Assembly: GCA_947000775.1 (NCBI GenBank)
Contig: CAMQGK010000637.1
Coordinates: 16,994,501-17,058,500, forward strand
Length of the DNA stretch: 64,000 nucleotides
From: Pterois miles
Taxonomy: Eukaryota; Chordata; Actinopteri; Perciformes; Scorpaenidae
Direction of reading: 5' to 3'
Every line of letters starts with the position of its first letter. Position 1 is the first letter of the stretch. A model generated the notes under the pieces. That model saw only the letters and a list, made by a program, of their open reading frames with translations. It ran no database searches and had not been told where the DNA came from. The position numbers were made by a program, and so were the translations under genes. This document shows positions 12,925 through 24,690 of the stretch, piece by piece.

Positions 12925-13340
12925 TTAGATAAGATAAGATAAGATATTCCTTTATTCCCCCTTTTGGGGGCGGCAGTAGCTCAGTCTGTAGGGAGTTGGC
13001 TTGGGAACTGGAGGGTCACCGGTTCAAGTTCCGACATGGACCAAAAAACTGAGTGTGAACTGGTAGCTGGAGAGGTGCCAGTTTACCTCTTGGGCACTGC
13101 CGAGGTGCCCCTGAGCAAGGCACCAAACCCCCAACTGCTCGGGGCGCTTGTCTGGAGCAGCCCCCTCACTCTGACATCTCTCCATTACTGCATGTGTGTG
13201 TGTGTCTGTGTGCATGTACCATGTATAAGTTAAAACAGAGTGTAAATTAAATTTCCCCACTGTGGGACTAATAAAGGTAGATCTTCTTCTTCTTCTTCTT
13301 CTTTTATTAGTCCCACAGTGGAGAAATTTACAATTTTTTG
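12925..13340 (-). mobile_element. SINE/LINE-tail fragment inserted into the foldback element
   Basis: The left piece (gataagataagatattccttta, split here as gataagataaga and tattccttta) and the right piece (tttattagtcccacagtgg, agaaattta) are the two halves of a reverse-oriented tail, complementary to the 3' end of the forward SINE (ccccactgtgggactaataaa). The same reverse tail occurs intact at 62541-62600. It sits between short aattttt repeats in the host element, consistent with a target duplication. A forward SINE then split it. Confidence 0.6.
12966..13278 (+). mobile_element. tRNA-derived SINE
   Basis: The 5' end is a tRNA-like head with an A-box-like segment (tagctcagtctgtaggg) and a B box ggttcaagttccg at 13021-13033. 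A body follows with ctggtagctggagaggtgcc and gggcactgccgaggtgcccc, and a tail ending ccccactgtgggactaataaa. Heads and bodies of this kind are abundant in acanthomorph fish genomes. It is not a functional tRNA: the head does not fold back into an acceptor stem and is fused to the body. The tail is followed by a (TTC)n run. Confidence 0.88.
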
Positions 13341-13379
13341 CCCAATAATGCCAAAAACATTCTGCCTACTGCAGGTTAA

Positions 13380-16300
13380 ACACCAAAACACACCTCATAG
13401 TGCATACTCAGTGGATACTGAAGTCTAATGCTTGGTAATGTCATTTTTATATTAGCAGAAAAAGCATTAATTTCCCTACTTATAGTGACGCCATGGCTTT
13501 TCACTGACATTTTTAAGAATCAGTGTTGCTTCCGCCTGAGCTACAAGTGGCGGAGCCTGTCCTCTGGGTTTCAGGTTACAGCACAGGGAGCAGTTCCAGA
13601 TCTTATTCAGCCGAGTGTGAAGTGTGAATCCACAGTAAGGTTGTGCAATCGCCCGTTGACAAGTCCTATTCCTGTTTTTCCTGCCAGGTAGTGCTGGATG
13701 TTTGGACTGGCCCTTAAAACTTCACACACACCAGCAAAGACATGCGTGCGCACACACACTCAAACACACAGTTTGTTTCTGTTACACACCCATATATTAG
13801 AGGTCTGTGAGGCTGGCACTGCAGAAATGTGGTCACTCGCTGTAGCTTTGTTGAGTATTCGTGCTGCTTGCGTTTGATGTAATACGAGAAACTGGGAAAT
13901 TATTGATGTAATTCGGTTACGGAATGGTGAAATGTCAGTGTTGAAACTTTAGAGGTGAGATAGTGGAAGGAGCGGTGCTGCTGAGCTTGAGAACCTGCGA
14001 GGGATACTGAAAACTGGCATGAGTGGTTTTCTTACTACTATGTCTACCCACTTAACTGATGTTCAGCGGTAGCAGGGCTGGTGTAGCGAAAGCAAAGAAA
14101 TAAAAGGCCAAAATGTTTGCAGGTTTGCATGTTAGCTGGAGGTTAGATTTTTGAGGCCAAGCTTTTGACACCCGCTGCACAGACACCATAATGTTGGTGA
14201 GGTGACACTGCAAAGGCCTCTGGGTAATGTTGGGCAGGTTTGCGGTCAGGGCGCTTAAAAGAGCGAGGTCGCCATATTCATGTGGGGAGGAAGTAGGACT
14301 GTGGGGGAACTTCCACTTTCCTTCCTTTTGCTTATCCGCGTTATGCAGCCCGTGGTGAAGAATTGCACAAAGAGGTAGACAAAGCAGAGAAAGGCACTGA
14401 TAAAGACTAAAACAATGATGTGCTTCTGCATCTGACCCTAGGAGGAGGTGAAAGAGAGAGCAAAGGCAGCAAGGTCAAGTTAGGAAAGTAGAAAGATTCT
14501 TTTTGGTAAATAAGGCTGAGAGAGTGGGAAAGAGACAATAATGATAGAGAAACTGAGAGGCAGACAGAGAGAGAGAGAGAAAGAGAGAGGGATGAATGCG
14601 TCAGACACAGGAAGATAGAGAACGTGACAGAAAGAGAGAAAGTGGGGTTTTGCAGAGCAGTGCACACCTGCCGATCAGCTTGAACTGTGAAAATATAACT
14701 GGGAAGCGAGACACAGTTTGAGGGCTGTCGTGAAGCAGACAGCCACAGGTTTATTGTAGGAACCTGGCACTGGGATCATGTGGGGATACAGGCACTTCTG
14801 GTGGTTTGACATAAATGGATACACAGCTGCAATGAGCTGAACTGAAAACAGGAAATAAATGTGAACACAAAACGTGTTTTTTTTCACACAGTAATAAAGG
14901 GAAGGAGGTTTCATAAAAACCCGTACTATAATAATTTGATTGAGGCGTATAAACTGAGATGCATATATGATCATTTCCAAAAATAGATTTACTTGTATGT
15001 TTTTTTTTTTTTCATCGTTTTCAGCATTACTGTAACAAAGCTGTTATTCCTCTGCAGTGTGTTATCAGGCTTTTCGGGGGTGGGACCTAAAAGGGGTCGA
15101 CAGAAGGAGTCATGTTCAAAATGATCACAAGTGATTTAAAGGGCAACTGCACATACTGTAAACCAAAGTGCAAACGTAAATGTCAGCCCTTTATGTTATT
15201 CCATTTGCATCACATTCACTGCTGAGTGTAGGCTGCATGGGAAGACACTGTGTGTTGCTGGCCCCTCCCTGTATTTTTCTGCACTTTATCGTCAGTCGAC
15301 ATCAAACTACACTCACTCCACCACCATGACACCTCGGCTGTCTTTACAGTGCGATGACAGAACAATAACACTCAAACTGAAATGCTTTTTTTTTTTTTTT
15401 TTTTTAATTGTGGCACCTGTCTTGTTCTACTTTGCAGTGAAGTTAACAACACAGTGGGTCACGCTGGCGGCCGTTTCTGTGTAGTGATGCTGACGAGTCT
15501 GAAAGGTTTGGCATTACTGTACTTCTCAGAAGGGGCCGGGACAATACTGTTACTCAAACTGAAGTGTTGTCACTGCTGGTAATCATGCAATTGTGATGTA
15601 AATGATTTCTCAAATGAAATGCTGGACTTCAAAAACACTAAAAAAAATTATAAAGCAGTTCATGAACTCAAAAAGTATATTAACAAGTAGAGGAGGGTTG
15701 TAGAAGTTTGCAGAATAACAGCATTAATCAAATAACTCAAATGTAATTAGAGTAGTTCTTCCTTTTGAATAATTGCCATTTATTTAGTCTAGAAACTGCT
15801 TCATGGACTTTGCCAATCACTGTTTCACAGGTTCAGCTCAGTCAGCTTGCAGCTAAACAGTGAAAGAAAGTATATAGCAGTTGGTGCGCATACTTTTGGC
15901 ACGCTTCTCACTTTTTTGCTCTTCAAATGTCAGCACGTTTCTTGTGGTTGCAGACTCTTGGGTCAAGAGAGCGGTGGAGAAGACTCGGATGGAAAGACTG
16001 ACACACTTCTGCTGAGGCCTACCTGGCTGGGCCTCTTTCACAGAAGTTGAGTGAATTTAACACCCCCAGGAGAGCCGCTTTAAAAGGTAACTGTGCAAAG
16101 GTGTCTGCTTACCAAAACCCTCTCATTCCTTCATTAATTGTCTAACTGTAGCATTATTAACTGCAATATTCTTTATTCGTTGGTAGGTTATATTGGGAGC
16201 ATACAGTATAGGGCTGTATATTCATTTTCTACATCCTTTTCATTATTGTATTAATCTTTATCCATCTTTATATTTTCATCCTGCATCTTTAACACTAATT

Positions 16301-17203
16301 CATGGCTCTTATCACCCTTTTCTGAGAGTGAAATAATTCTCCCACAGGCTAAGGTGTAATGGCTGAGAGAAATGTACATATACTGGTCTCTATTCTCAAG
16401 TCAAAGTGTCTCTTTATTACAGTTATCATCAAGCATCACATCCTCAACATGAATGATGTTTCAGCTCTACATAGGCGCCATGAAAAAGAGTGACTTTATC
16501 GTCACAGAGATGGATTCATAGAGGACGTGAAGTATTTCCTCAGCCCTGACACTTAAAGCAGTGCCGCTATGGAAATATGCCGCCTGAGACCAATCTGTGC
16601 TCGTCATATATTGTTATCCTGCTGATCAAACTAGTTTAAAAATCAGGTTAATGCTTATTATGTGGCCTGTTTATGTAAACTCAAACTCGGCACAAAATTG
16701 CGAATGTTTATTATGGGTTCCGGTGAAACAGGAAACAGGACAAACTAGCCTGAATGTGAGTGGAGTTCACATCCAGGTGGCTTTGACCGATCTCACCTTG
16801 TCGGCTCGGTAGTTCTCAGGAAGTAGAGCTCAGACTGTTACATTTCACGCTGGATGGTTTTACCAGAACATAAGATGCTGTAAAGCCTGTTTATTTCTGG
16901 AAGTATTTCACATGAGCAGCCATGTATTCATCGTCTGTACAGTGAGTTCAAGCTGAACTATACAAGTTATCTCTTAACAGTTTTACTTTCTGTGGAAACA
17001 GGAAAGGGAAGTTCCAATAGTTCAAGCAGCGGGTTTTTATTAACTCTGCTGTTAATTTGTGATGTAAATTTGTGCTTTTTAAAAAAAAAAAAAAAAAAAA
17101 AATATTTGTTACTAAAGTCAGGAATATACTTTTTTTATATGTTTTTTTTTTTTAATTTACACATACTGTCCCTTTTTTGCCAAAAAATATTGGAATATTT
17201 TAA
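13380..17203. other. Intergenic, no gene recognised
   Basis: It contains a purine-rich stretch (about 14430-14650, with (AG)n runs), a T-run at 15387-15407 and an A-run at about 17081-17101. No exon, RNA gene or classified repeat was recognised. Confidence 0.55.
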
Positions 17204-18618
17204 TAGTGGTACTTTTACTCAAGTACTGTACTTAAGTTCAGTTTTGAGGTATGTGTACTTTACTTGAATATTTCCTTTTTATGCTACTTTACACTTCTCC
17301 ACTACACTACACTACACTAGATATTGTATAGTTAGTATTTACAAAAAAATAAACATTAATTAAAAATCAAACTAGTGGCCGCTCTAGTTTGGCCCCCCAA
17401 ATTTTTCAAATAGTTTAATTTGTGTGACAATATTTCACTAAAAATCAAAGATTAGACAAAAGCCCAAAATATTAAAAGGAAGTTGTGTAGCAGAAATTAG
17501 TCTTTTCTACCCAAATAATCATTTCACAACTTATTTTGTGAACCTGTGGAGTTGCGGCTGGGAACCACTCAACTAAACTACTGATATAATATACAGTATA
17601 ATATAATATAAATAGAACAATATTTATACAATAATAGTAAATTGTAAAGTAAACACTTTTACTTTTGATACTTTAAGTACATTTTGATTATAATACTTCT
17701 GTAGTTGTAAATGTATTCTGTTAACCTGCAGTAGGCAGAATATTTTTGGCATCACTCAGCAAAAATTCCATAGTAATATTTCAGCATTTTGTAAATCAAG
17801 CGCTCTGAGAGAAAACTAGACTTCTGCACCTCCTCACGGCTGTTTTCAGGCTTTAAAAAATCCAGCTCTTGACGGGAGACTTTGGCCAATCACAGGTCAT
17901 TTCAGAGAGAGAGAGTGTTCCTATTGGCTGTTCAGTCAACGGTGGCAGCTGTCAGTCACTTGCAAACGCCGATCAATATTCTGTTACTATAATGCCTATT
18001 TCTCTCCTCAAATGTTTTCAGAAACATCTTGTAGTTACTATTTAGATGTGAAATGAGAAAGTGTGCTCTGGCTGGTGTTTTGTATTTCCTCAACTGATCT
18101 CAAACATGGCTGCCGGATTACAGACTTTCTCATTTTACAGCTTAACAGAAACTACAAGATGCTTCTGAAAATATTTGATGTGAGAAATGGTCATTACAGT
18201 AACAGAATATTGATTCATATTTGATCAGCGCTGCCTAGTTTGACCATTTGATCAGATTTCATTAGTGATTGACAGCTGCTCAGAGACAGCAGGCTGCAGT
18301 TCTGCTCTGATTGGTTGTTTTCCTCCGGTCTGTGAATGAATCTTGCAGATGCTATGAGGAGCAACAGAGAACACAGAGCAATATGATTTTTTTTTTTTTT
18401 TTTTTTTTTTCAGATGACCTTTCTCATGCACTACTGTCAGGATATAGTGACAATTTTCTAAAAATAGCTTTTTTAAAATCACATTCGCTCCAATTCTACT
18501 CACTGCAGCCTTAAGTAAGATTTTAAATGAAAGACTTTTGCCTGTAATGGAGTACTTATACATCTTGGTATTGGTATTTTTACTTAAGTAAAGCATTTGA
18601 GTACTTCGTCCTCCACTG
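17204..18618. mobile_element. hAT-like dispersed element interrupted by a TTAA element
   Basis: The left part begins agtggtacttttactcaag and continues with gtactttacttga and ttttatgctacttta. The right part ends gtaatggagtacttatac, tttttacttaagtaaag, gagtacttcgtcctccactg. These blocks are the two halves of a very common fish element with agtggtgga / tccaccact-type ends. The left terminus lacks part of the expected end, so the copy is decayed. The TTAA element at 17721-18514 sits within it, exactly at a TTAA of the host (…TTAAgtaagatttt resumes at 18511). Confidence 0.7.
17721..18514. mobile_element. TTAA-flanked foldback element (copy 2), nested
   Basis: TTAA at 17721-17724 and 18511-18514. 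The ends are TTAAcctgcagtaggcag and cactgcagccTTAA, which match copy 1 (12168-13379) in inverted orientation. Internal blocks shared with copy 1 as complements include agaaaactagacttctgca, ttcctattggctgttcagt and gtgattgacagctg. As in copy 1, the two arms form a long inverted repeat around about 18060-18110. No transposase frame is present. A T-run of about 22 bases lies at 18389-18410. Confidence 0.82.
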
Positions 18619-19059
18619 AGAAGCACTGACACATTCAAAACATCATAACTTTTTTTTTCTTTTTCCCCAGTTTTGCCGTTTTGCAGTGACGGTGCTGCTG
18701 GAGGTCCACTTCTGTTCGACTTCAAAGCCTTTCTCATGCTGCCATCCAGTGGTGATTTGTTGCAATCAAACGTGAGGAGCCAAATTAAAGCTGCAAGCCG
18801 CCTGTATAGTTTTTGAATACAAACAAGATTATATTTAGAATTGCTGTTTTTTTTCTTTCTGATTATAACTCACATGGATTATGTTGCCCACTTTCTGTTT
18901 TATTCTTATAATTGGGAATCTTTTGTAGATATTATGACAGAATTGTCCCCACTTACTTTTCTGAATTGACAAATTTTACCATATTCTGTCATTTTATAGA
19001 ATAGTATCTCTGTGTGTTTTTCATAAACACCCCTCCCACTTCCTCAGCAGTGATGATGA

Positions 19060-19345
19060 CTTCCATCTTCATCCTGTAGATGGCAGCAGTGTAAAGAAAA
19101 CCTCCTCTCTCTCCGCTGGTCGCCTCCTATCCCCATCAACTTAATGGTGCAGCAAAGCCCATTCCAGGCAGACATTAATAACTTGGAAAAGTCCTCTCGC
19201 TGCTTCGTCTTCATGTCTCACTTGACATGCTTGGCCCCTTTTGAACTTTTGATCTGCCTGTAATTTGCAATGTAAGCTATCCAATTTACAACGCCGTCAC
19301 AATGGAGCATGCTAACGATTATTCATCCCTGCAGTGGAGGCTTCA
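19060..19345. promoter_or_regulatory. Candidate conserved non-coding element
   Basis: The block has balanced composition, no repeat match in the window, no open reading frame of note, and several compact motifs such as cattaataacttgg, cttttgatctgcctg and aacgattattcatc. This texture is typical of vertebrate regulatory elements between developmental genes. The call is by texture only. Confidence 0.3.
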
Positions 19346-21562
19346 GAAAGTGTTGCTGTGTGCATGATGTAGAAAGATGACTAGTTTTTAAACGGACATC
19401 ATTGTCAAAAAGAGAATACACAACACCTTTCAGGACACACGGGCACACTAGACTTCTTCTTGCCATAATTTCCAACTTGAAACCTTCCAAAAGTAAGAGC
19501 AGTACTTATAAAAAGACAGAAAAAACACAGTCACACACAGCTGACTGCAACTGAGCTACAGAGACATTAGTGCTGCAGGCACTGATATGACTGATAATAT
19601 TGTTTAAAGCCTGGTGTCACTTCAGTGAATCAACAAACATATGAACTCTTGCCCCGCAGTTCCTTTCTCACTAAGAGAAAAAAAAAAAAAAAAAAAACAG
19701 AAACATGATGCATCACCCTCACCCTAAAACTGATCTGGTGGTTTTGGGGTTTTGAGCAATTCCATCTCAACCCACAGCAGAATGAGCCACCGCTCAGCGG
19801 ACGGCGAGCATTCGTCAGCAAACTCTGCAGTGAGATGCAACTTGATGGCAGTCGACGTTTCCCCTAATGGGAAACAATTACACACTCGGTGGCTTCTTCA
19901 GTGACTTCTGATGAGACTCATTCACTGAGGAAATGGCCACGTAATCATGTGTGTGTAATGCGCTAATGCTGCTTATTGCTCACTGAGTCAGGCTCGTGCA
20001 CAGTCACAGTTGACTCTTTAGCCACCATATGAGTTTGATGAGAGGACAAATGGGAAGGGAAATAGCTATGAGCGAACACTGAGAAATCCCTCTATTGTCG
20101 TGTCGCTTTAAATGTGTTCACACAAACAAGTCTCCCATGAAGCCAAATGATTCCTGTTGCTTCCTCTTTCTCAGGAGAGTGACTATGTGAATAGATGACA
20201 CTGGGAAAAAGGCACTTTTTGTGATTCATATCCAGCTGGACGACTGCACTGATGTAAACTCTCAAACCCAGATTACTCTTCTGAGGAGGCATTTAGATTG
20301 TTGTTTTTACCTTGAGTGATAGATTCTGCCACAAAAACTGTTAAAACTGGGACTTACACTGATAGAAGCTATTGCTCTTAAATTTGAGCCAATCCCTCTG
20401 TAATCCTTCAGTAATTTGAATGATTCTGAAGCGTTTATATGTTAGTATATCACTGATGGCAGGACAAAGTCTAATCTCACAATTTAGATTTCTTTTTCAC
20501 ATATTTCTCGTGTATTAAATGTTTTTCTTACACTGCAAACTGCTGCAGAAAGCTTTATTTTCCCATAAAAATCTGCCTTTACAGAAATTGTGCACAAGAT
20601 AATAAGTGATTATGAGCCGAGCAAAATGTCTGTAAGTGAATTCAAAAACATCAAAAACTTATATTGGCATGATGGAAAATCTCTGCATGAGGATTTCATG
20701 GCTGAAGCTATTCAACAAGTCTAATACCATGTAATCCTGAGGGCAATTAGTCACATCACTGTGGCTGCTGATAACAAAGTTATCTATCATTAGCAGCAAC
20801 AATTATTTTTGAGATAATTGAATTTCCTGTGAGTAAAAACACTACCCGCCTTCATACTACCGTCTCCACCGATCTGCATTTTGAATTCTTCTGCTGTATG
20901 ATGAACTAATCTCCTGACGTAAATCATAAAGCTTCCGGCTTCCTGATCCCCCCCACGAGAATTCAGACCGGTTTGTCATACAAATACTCTCATTTAGGCT
21001 CCGTTATGCAACGTTTGCTGGTTCTGATCTGGCACTTATCATGTTAGTTATGCATACAAAGCTGATGCAAATAGGAAGCAACAGTGTCACTTTTCTTTTG
21101 ATCCGAGCCAGAGGCGAGTTCTAAAGTGGTGGTCTGGAGTATTTGTTGGTTCAGAAGCTGGTAAATCGTTGTGGTTTTAATGAACCACTCATTACCTAAC
21201 TTTTGCAACTGTGATAATTACGTTGCTCATTAAGGGTAAGTGTATGGGACAAGTGTCTATGATTAGCCAGGTTAAGAAAAAAAACAGTGCATAAAGTCGA
21301 TTAAAATTGGAAAAAAAAAATGCAAATTACAAATGGGACTTCATTTGTAAGCAATATTAAATGATTTGTTAAATATATTTATATTTAGTGCATGCAGGTG
21401 TATTAATATTGATTTTTAAAAAAAGAAAATAGACTGATATCCTATGTGTCTCTTAGCTCTTTGGTTACCTTTCTAAGACTATTTCAGCATTATCTATCCA
21501 ACAAACTGTTTTGTTCTGACAGTAACAAATGTCTCAAAGTTTTTGCAGCCCTTGCATCTAAG

Positions 21563-21563
<1 letters not shown>

Positions 21564-21629
<66 letters not shown>

Positions 21630-21630
21630 T
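21564..21630. repeat. (AT)n microsatellite with a short (AC)n end
   Basis: An AT run of about 28 units followed by acacacaca. Confidence 0.95.
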
Positions 21631-22189
21631 TTATTACATTTATATACAAAAGAGCAACATTAATCTTCTTTCTCCCTATTTTTGTTTTTGAACGATAGGA
21701 GCATGAAAGAAGACCTGTGGTGCTATCTGCCATCAGGGGGTATTTTATTTTAGATGCAAATGTTTTGCTCAAAAAGAGGCAGTTTAGTACGGTGTGTTGA
21801 CTTTCATGAGTTTGTTGCTGTTGGAAATCCTTCTCTTAACCTACTATTTGAAGGACATTGTATCCCATGCAGAAGTAGATCAAGGTCAGAGGTCAATGGC
21901 CTTTAGCGACATATGAGTACATTTCATTATCTCTGTTTTTTGTGACGAGTATATGAAATGTCTACGTGTGTTTGGGTCTCATTCAACATAACAGTGGCAT
22001 AAAATAAAAAATAAATTAAGAAATGGTTAACAAAAAATCTTAAATTGGCAGTGAGTAGCTCGGGAATCATCAGCACAGGACACATATTTCCATCTTAAAC
22101 TTCCTTCATCTCTGCAACATGTGGCTGGGACAGTTTATCATACTGAAGGTTTATCTAAGTGTGGGGGAGAAGTGCTGTGCTGCAGGGAG

Positions 22190-22740
22190 AGATTGCCTTT
22201 ACTCGCACGGCACCAGCAGAGCAAAACAATGTGCCGCATGATAAAGAATTGCTTCATAACTCTCACATTGTGTGTCTGGCATCATTATGAGGCACAATAG
22301 CCTCTGGAGGGCCCTGGCTTTTATTGGCGTGCCTCTTGCAGCAGCAAAGTCTCATCCATTAAACAAATCAGGGGGTTATGTATTAGATTAGCTGTACAGC
22401 AGACACCAGGGAACGCCGTGAAGAACACATGAAACCTAGTCTCATTCTCTCTCATAATCCCCTGGAATAAATTACCTAATTGACAGCATTAGGGTGATAC
22501 TGTCAGAAGATGCCTCTTAAACCATAATGTGTAATGAAAATACACAACATTGCTAAATTGCATTTTTTGGGTATTAAAAATGATAAACGGCAGCCATTTG
22601 GGGCGTATTTAGAGTGAAGCCTCCCCTCGTAGCTCGCTGCCAGATCTCATTTTTCAACATTTCTTAATAAATTTATGGTGTCAGTGATATTAAAAGCTCA
22701 TTTCTGCTGAGAAATATTTAATAAAGCTTCTGTGTGATAG
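22190..22740. promoter_or_regulatory. Candidate conserved non-coding element(s)
   Basis: Two adjacent blocks, 22200-22520 and 22580-22740, lack repeats and carry dense homeodomain-like and AT-hook-like words (aaattacctaattgacag, ttaataaatttatgg, gatattaaaagctcat). There is no coding frame. Their position between ikzf2 and erbb4 fits a distal regulatory role for either gene, but this is inference. Confidence 0.33.
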
Positions 22741-23057
22741 GAAGCCAATGTCACACAGAGAGTCAGGAAACTAGATGGTGGCAGCTTGGATGGCCCACCC
22801 CCCCACTGTGTCTCTCCGCTGGTTCTATGACCTATAAGGTGAGGGATGGACTGCCCCCCACTGGTGAAGGGTCAATACTGCAGCGGACGTTCAAGAAGTG
22901 CCCCTCACAGTTCACTGCACTATTCATTCTGCTGCCAGGCTGAACCCAGACACAGCCTTTTGACTTTCTCCAAAGTGAAAACTGTCTGCATCCCATTTTC
23001 TTAAAGTGCTGGGAAGTTCAGCTCACTGTTCCAGGATCAGAAAAAGCACCGAGCGAG

Positions 23058-23060
<3 letters not shown>

Positions 23061-23127
<67 letters not shown>
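23061..23127. repeat. (GT)n microsatellite
   Basis: About 33 GT units, uninterrupted. Confidence 0.97.
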
Positions 23128-23129
<2 letters not shown>

Positions 23130-23439
23130 GCAAGAGGTAACCTCCCTTCTGGAAGCAAACAAAAGCCTTGAATGATTTCATGGGAGGGGTGACCTGCCTA
23201 TAGCTAAGAGAAGGATGTTTATGGACTTGAGTAGATTATTGCTCTGGCAGATACTTTGATGTAATGGGAACTCAAAAGGAAGGTAAATTGCCTCCTCCAG
23301 TCATAATAAAGTACAATAGAGCAACCACTTTCAGAAGAGCATAAAAATTAGACTTTTGTCCCTTAAAAAGACCTTTAATGACCAAACTTGCTTGTAATCG
23401 TACCTGTTATGGTGCTTACATATTAAATCTTAGTTTATT

Positions 23440-23696
23440 CTTTTACCCAAGTAAAGTATAAACTCACAGATAAAGTAATATATAGATCTATTATATTTAG
23501 TAGTGTTATTTATTTATTTGCCACACAAATAAACCATTTTTTTGTCTATTTATTTATTTAATTATCTCACTGATAAACTGATAAATAGATCTTTTTATTT
23601 ATTTAATTATCTTACTGATAAAGTGATAAATAGATCTATTTTATTCATTTATTTATTTCATTTATTTATTTTTCTCACTGGTGAGCTGATAAATAT

Positions 23697-23736
<40 letters not shown>

Positions 23737-23870
23737 TTCATTGATTGATTTATTTACCTCACTGCTAAACTGCTAAACTCGCTGATATAGTAAAAATAAA
23801 TCTATTTTATTTATTTTATCTCACTGTGAAACTGATACATTCATTCATTTGCCTCAGTGATAAAACGAGC
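23440..23870. repeat. Minisatellite of about 55-65 bp units with embedded (TTTA)n
   Basis: About six degenerate units each pair a (TTTA)n stretch with a segment like ctcactgataaactgataa followed by atagatcta. Examples start near 23466, 23567, 23611, 23676, 23757 and 23818. The TTTA stretch is longest at about 23699-23738. Confidence 0.75.
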
Positions 23871-23919
23871 CTAAGATAAACATTAAAAAGTACTGTATGT
23901 CTTTTCAGACTTTGGTTGC

Positions 23920-23921
<2 letters not shown>

Positions 23922-24004
<83 letters not shown>
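23922..24004. repeat. (GT)n microsatellite, about 41 units
   Basis: A pure GT run. Open frames translating to Cys-Val or His-Thr repeats across it are artefacts. Confidence 0.97.
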
Positions 24005-24005
<1 letters not shown>

Positions 24006-24690
24006 GCAGAGTGCATGCTTTCTGTCCAGATGTGTGGACATATTGTCACCCCAGGAGGCCTTCACCCTTCTCTAGGTGCGACAGCTCGCAGCAGCTGGTT
24101 CAGAAAGTAATAACCTTTTGTCACATTGTTTCCTCTGCTCCCATTATCTCACTTATTTTTTTTTTCGCCGCAAAGTCACTGCTTTCGAACTGTAACAAAT
24201 AGCTCAGTGGGCGCAATAATATCACTATCTCAGCGTTTGACTTTTATTTGTGTCATTTACATTGAGCCACCCCTGGGGAAATGATTAGCCTGGATATGGA
24301 GAGATATTGCCTTCAACGATAATGCACTCTGATAACTGAGGAAAAAAATGGAAATCTTTGCTTAAGATGAAACCATGGAGAAAAAATAAAATAATAATGT
24401 TGCTGTCAGAATCTTCTCTTCGTGTTGTCCTATAAAATGAAACAACAAAATGACAGTCATAAACTTGATGATAATACTGTAGTGAAATACTGTATATTCT
24501 AGTGGTTGGCATCACTTTCACTCCCAGAGTGTAGTTCAGTATTAAATCAACACCTCCAGTATGACACTATATCTTATCAAATCTGGATAAAACACTCAAA
24601 AGCGCACAGGAAAGGCACCACTAAGGGATATCCAGCTCCATTTCACCCATTCTACCTCTAAATCCTCGCAGCGTTCATCTCTGCTGTGTG
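24005..24690. other. Intergenic, upstream of erbb4
   Basis: No exon, RNA gene or repeat recognised. The sequence changes from AT-rich to GC-rich at about 24.65 kb, where the erbb4 promoter region begins. Confidence 0.5.

Larger units (their letters stand above)
12168..13379. mobile_element. TTAA-flanked foldback element (copy 1), carrying nested SINE material
   Basis: Bounded by TTAA at 12168-12171 and 13376-13379. The ends are TTAAagctgcagtgag and ctactgcaggTTAA, related inverted termini around ctgcagt. The interior is a long imperfect inverted repeat: the arm near 12385-12465 (cagctgtcaatcactc, ggtcaaactagaca, gttgatcaaatatga) recurs as its complement near 12660-12750. TTAA targets plus terminal inverted repeats suggest a piggyBac-like non-autonomous element. 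A second copy in opposite orientation is at 17721-18514. About 400 bp of SINE-related sequence is inserted near the right end. Confidence 0.8.
18619..23060. other. Intergenic, mostly single-copy; candidate regulatory blocks
   Basis: No coding exon recognised. The stretch is relatively poor in repeats. It includes candidate conserved non-coding blocks (listed separately), an A-run at about 19679-19696 and the (AT)n at 21564. Confidence 0.6.

Noticed and set aside
12966..13040. Possible tRNA gene with A and B boxes
   Set aside because: The tRNA-like head continues directly into a SINE body and tail. There is no closed acceptor stem, and it is nested in transposon sequence.
23816..24202. Open frames of His-Thr and Cys-Val repeats on both strands
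   Set aside because: These are translations of a (GT)n microsatellite. The same holds at 27316-27528, 36912-37166 and 52729-53199.
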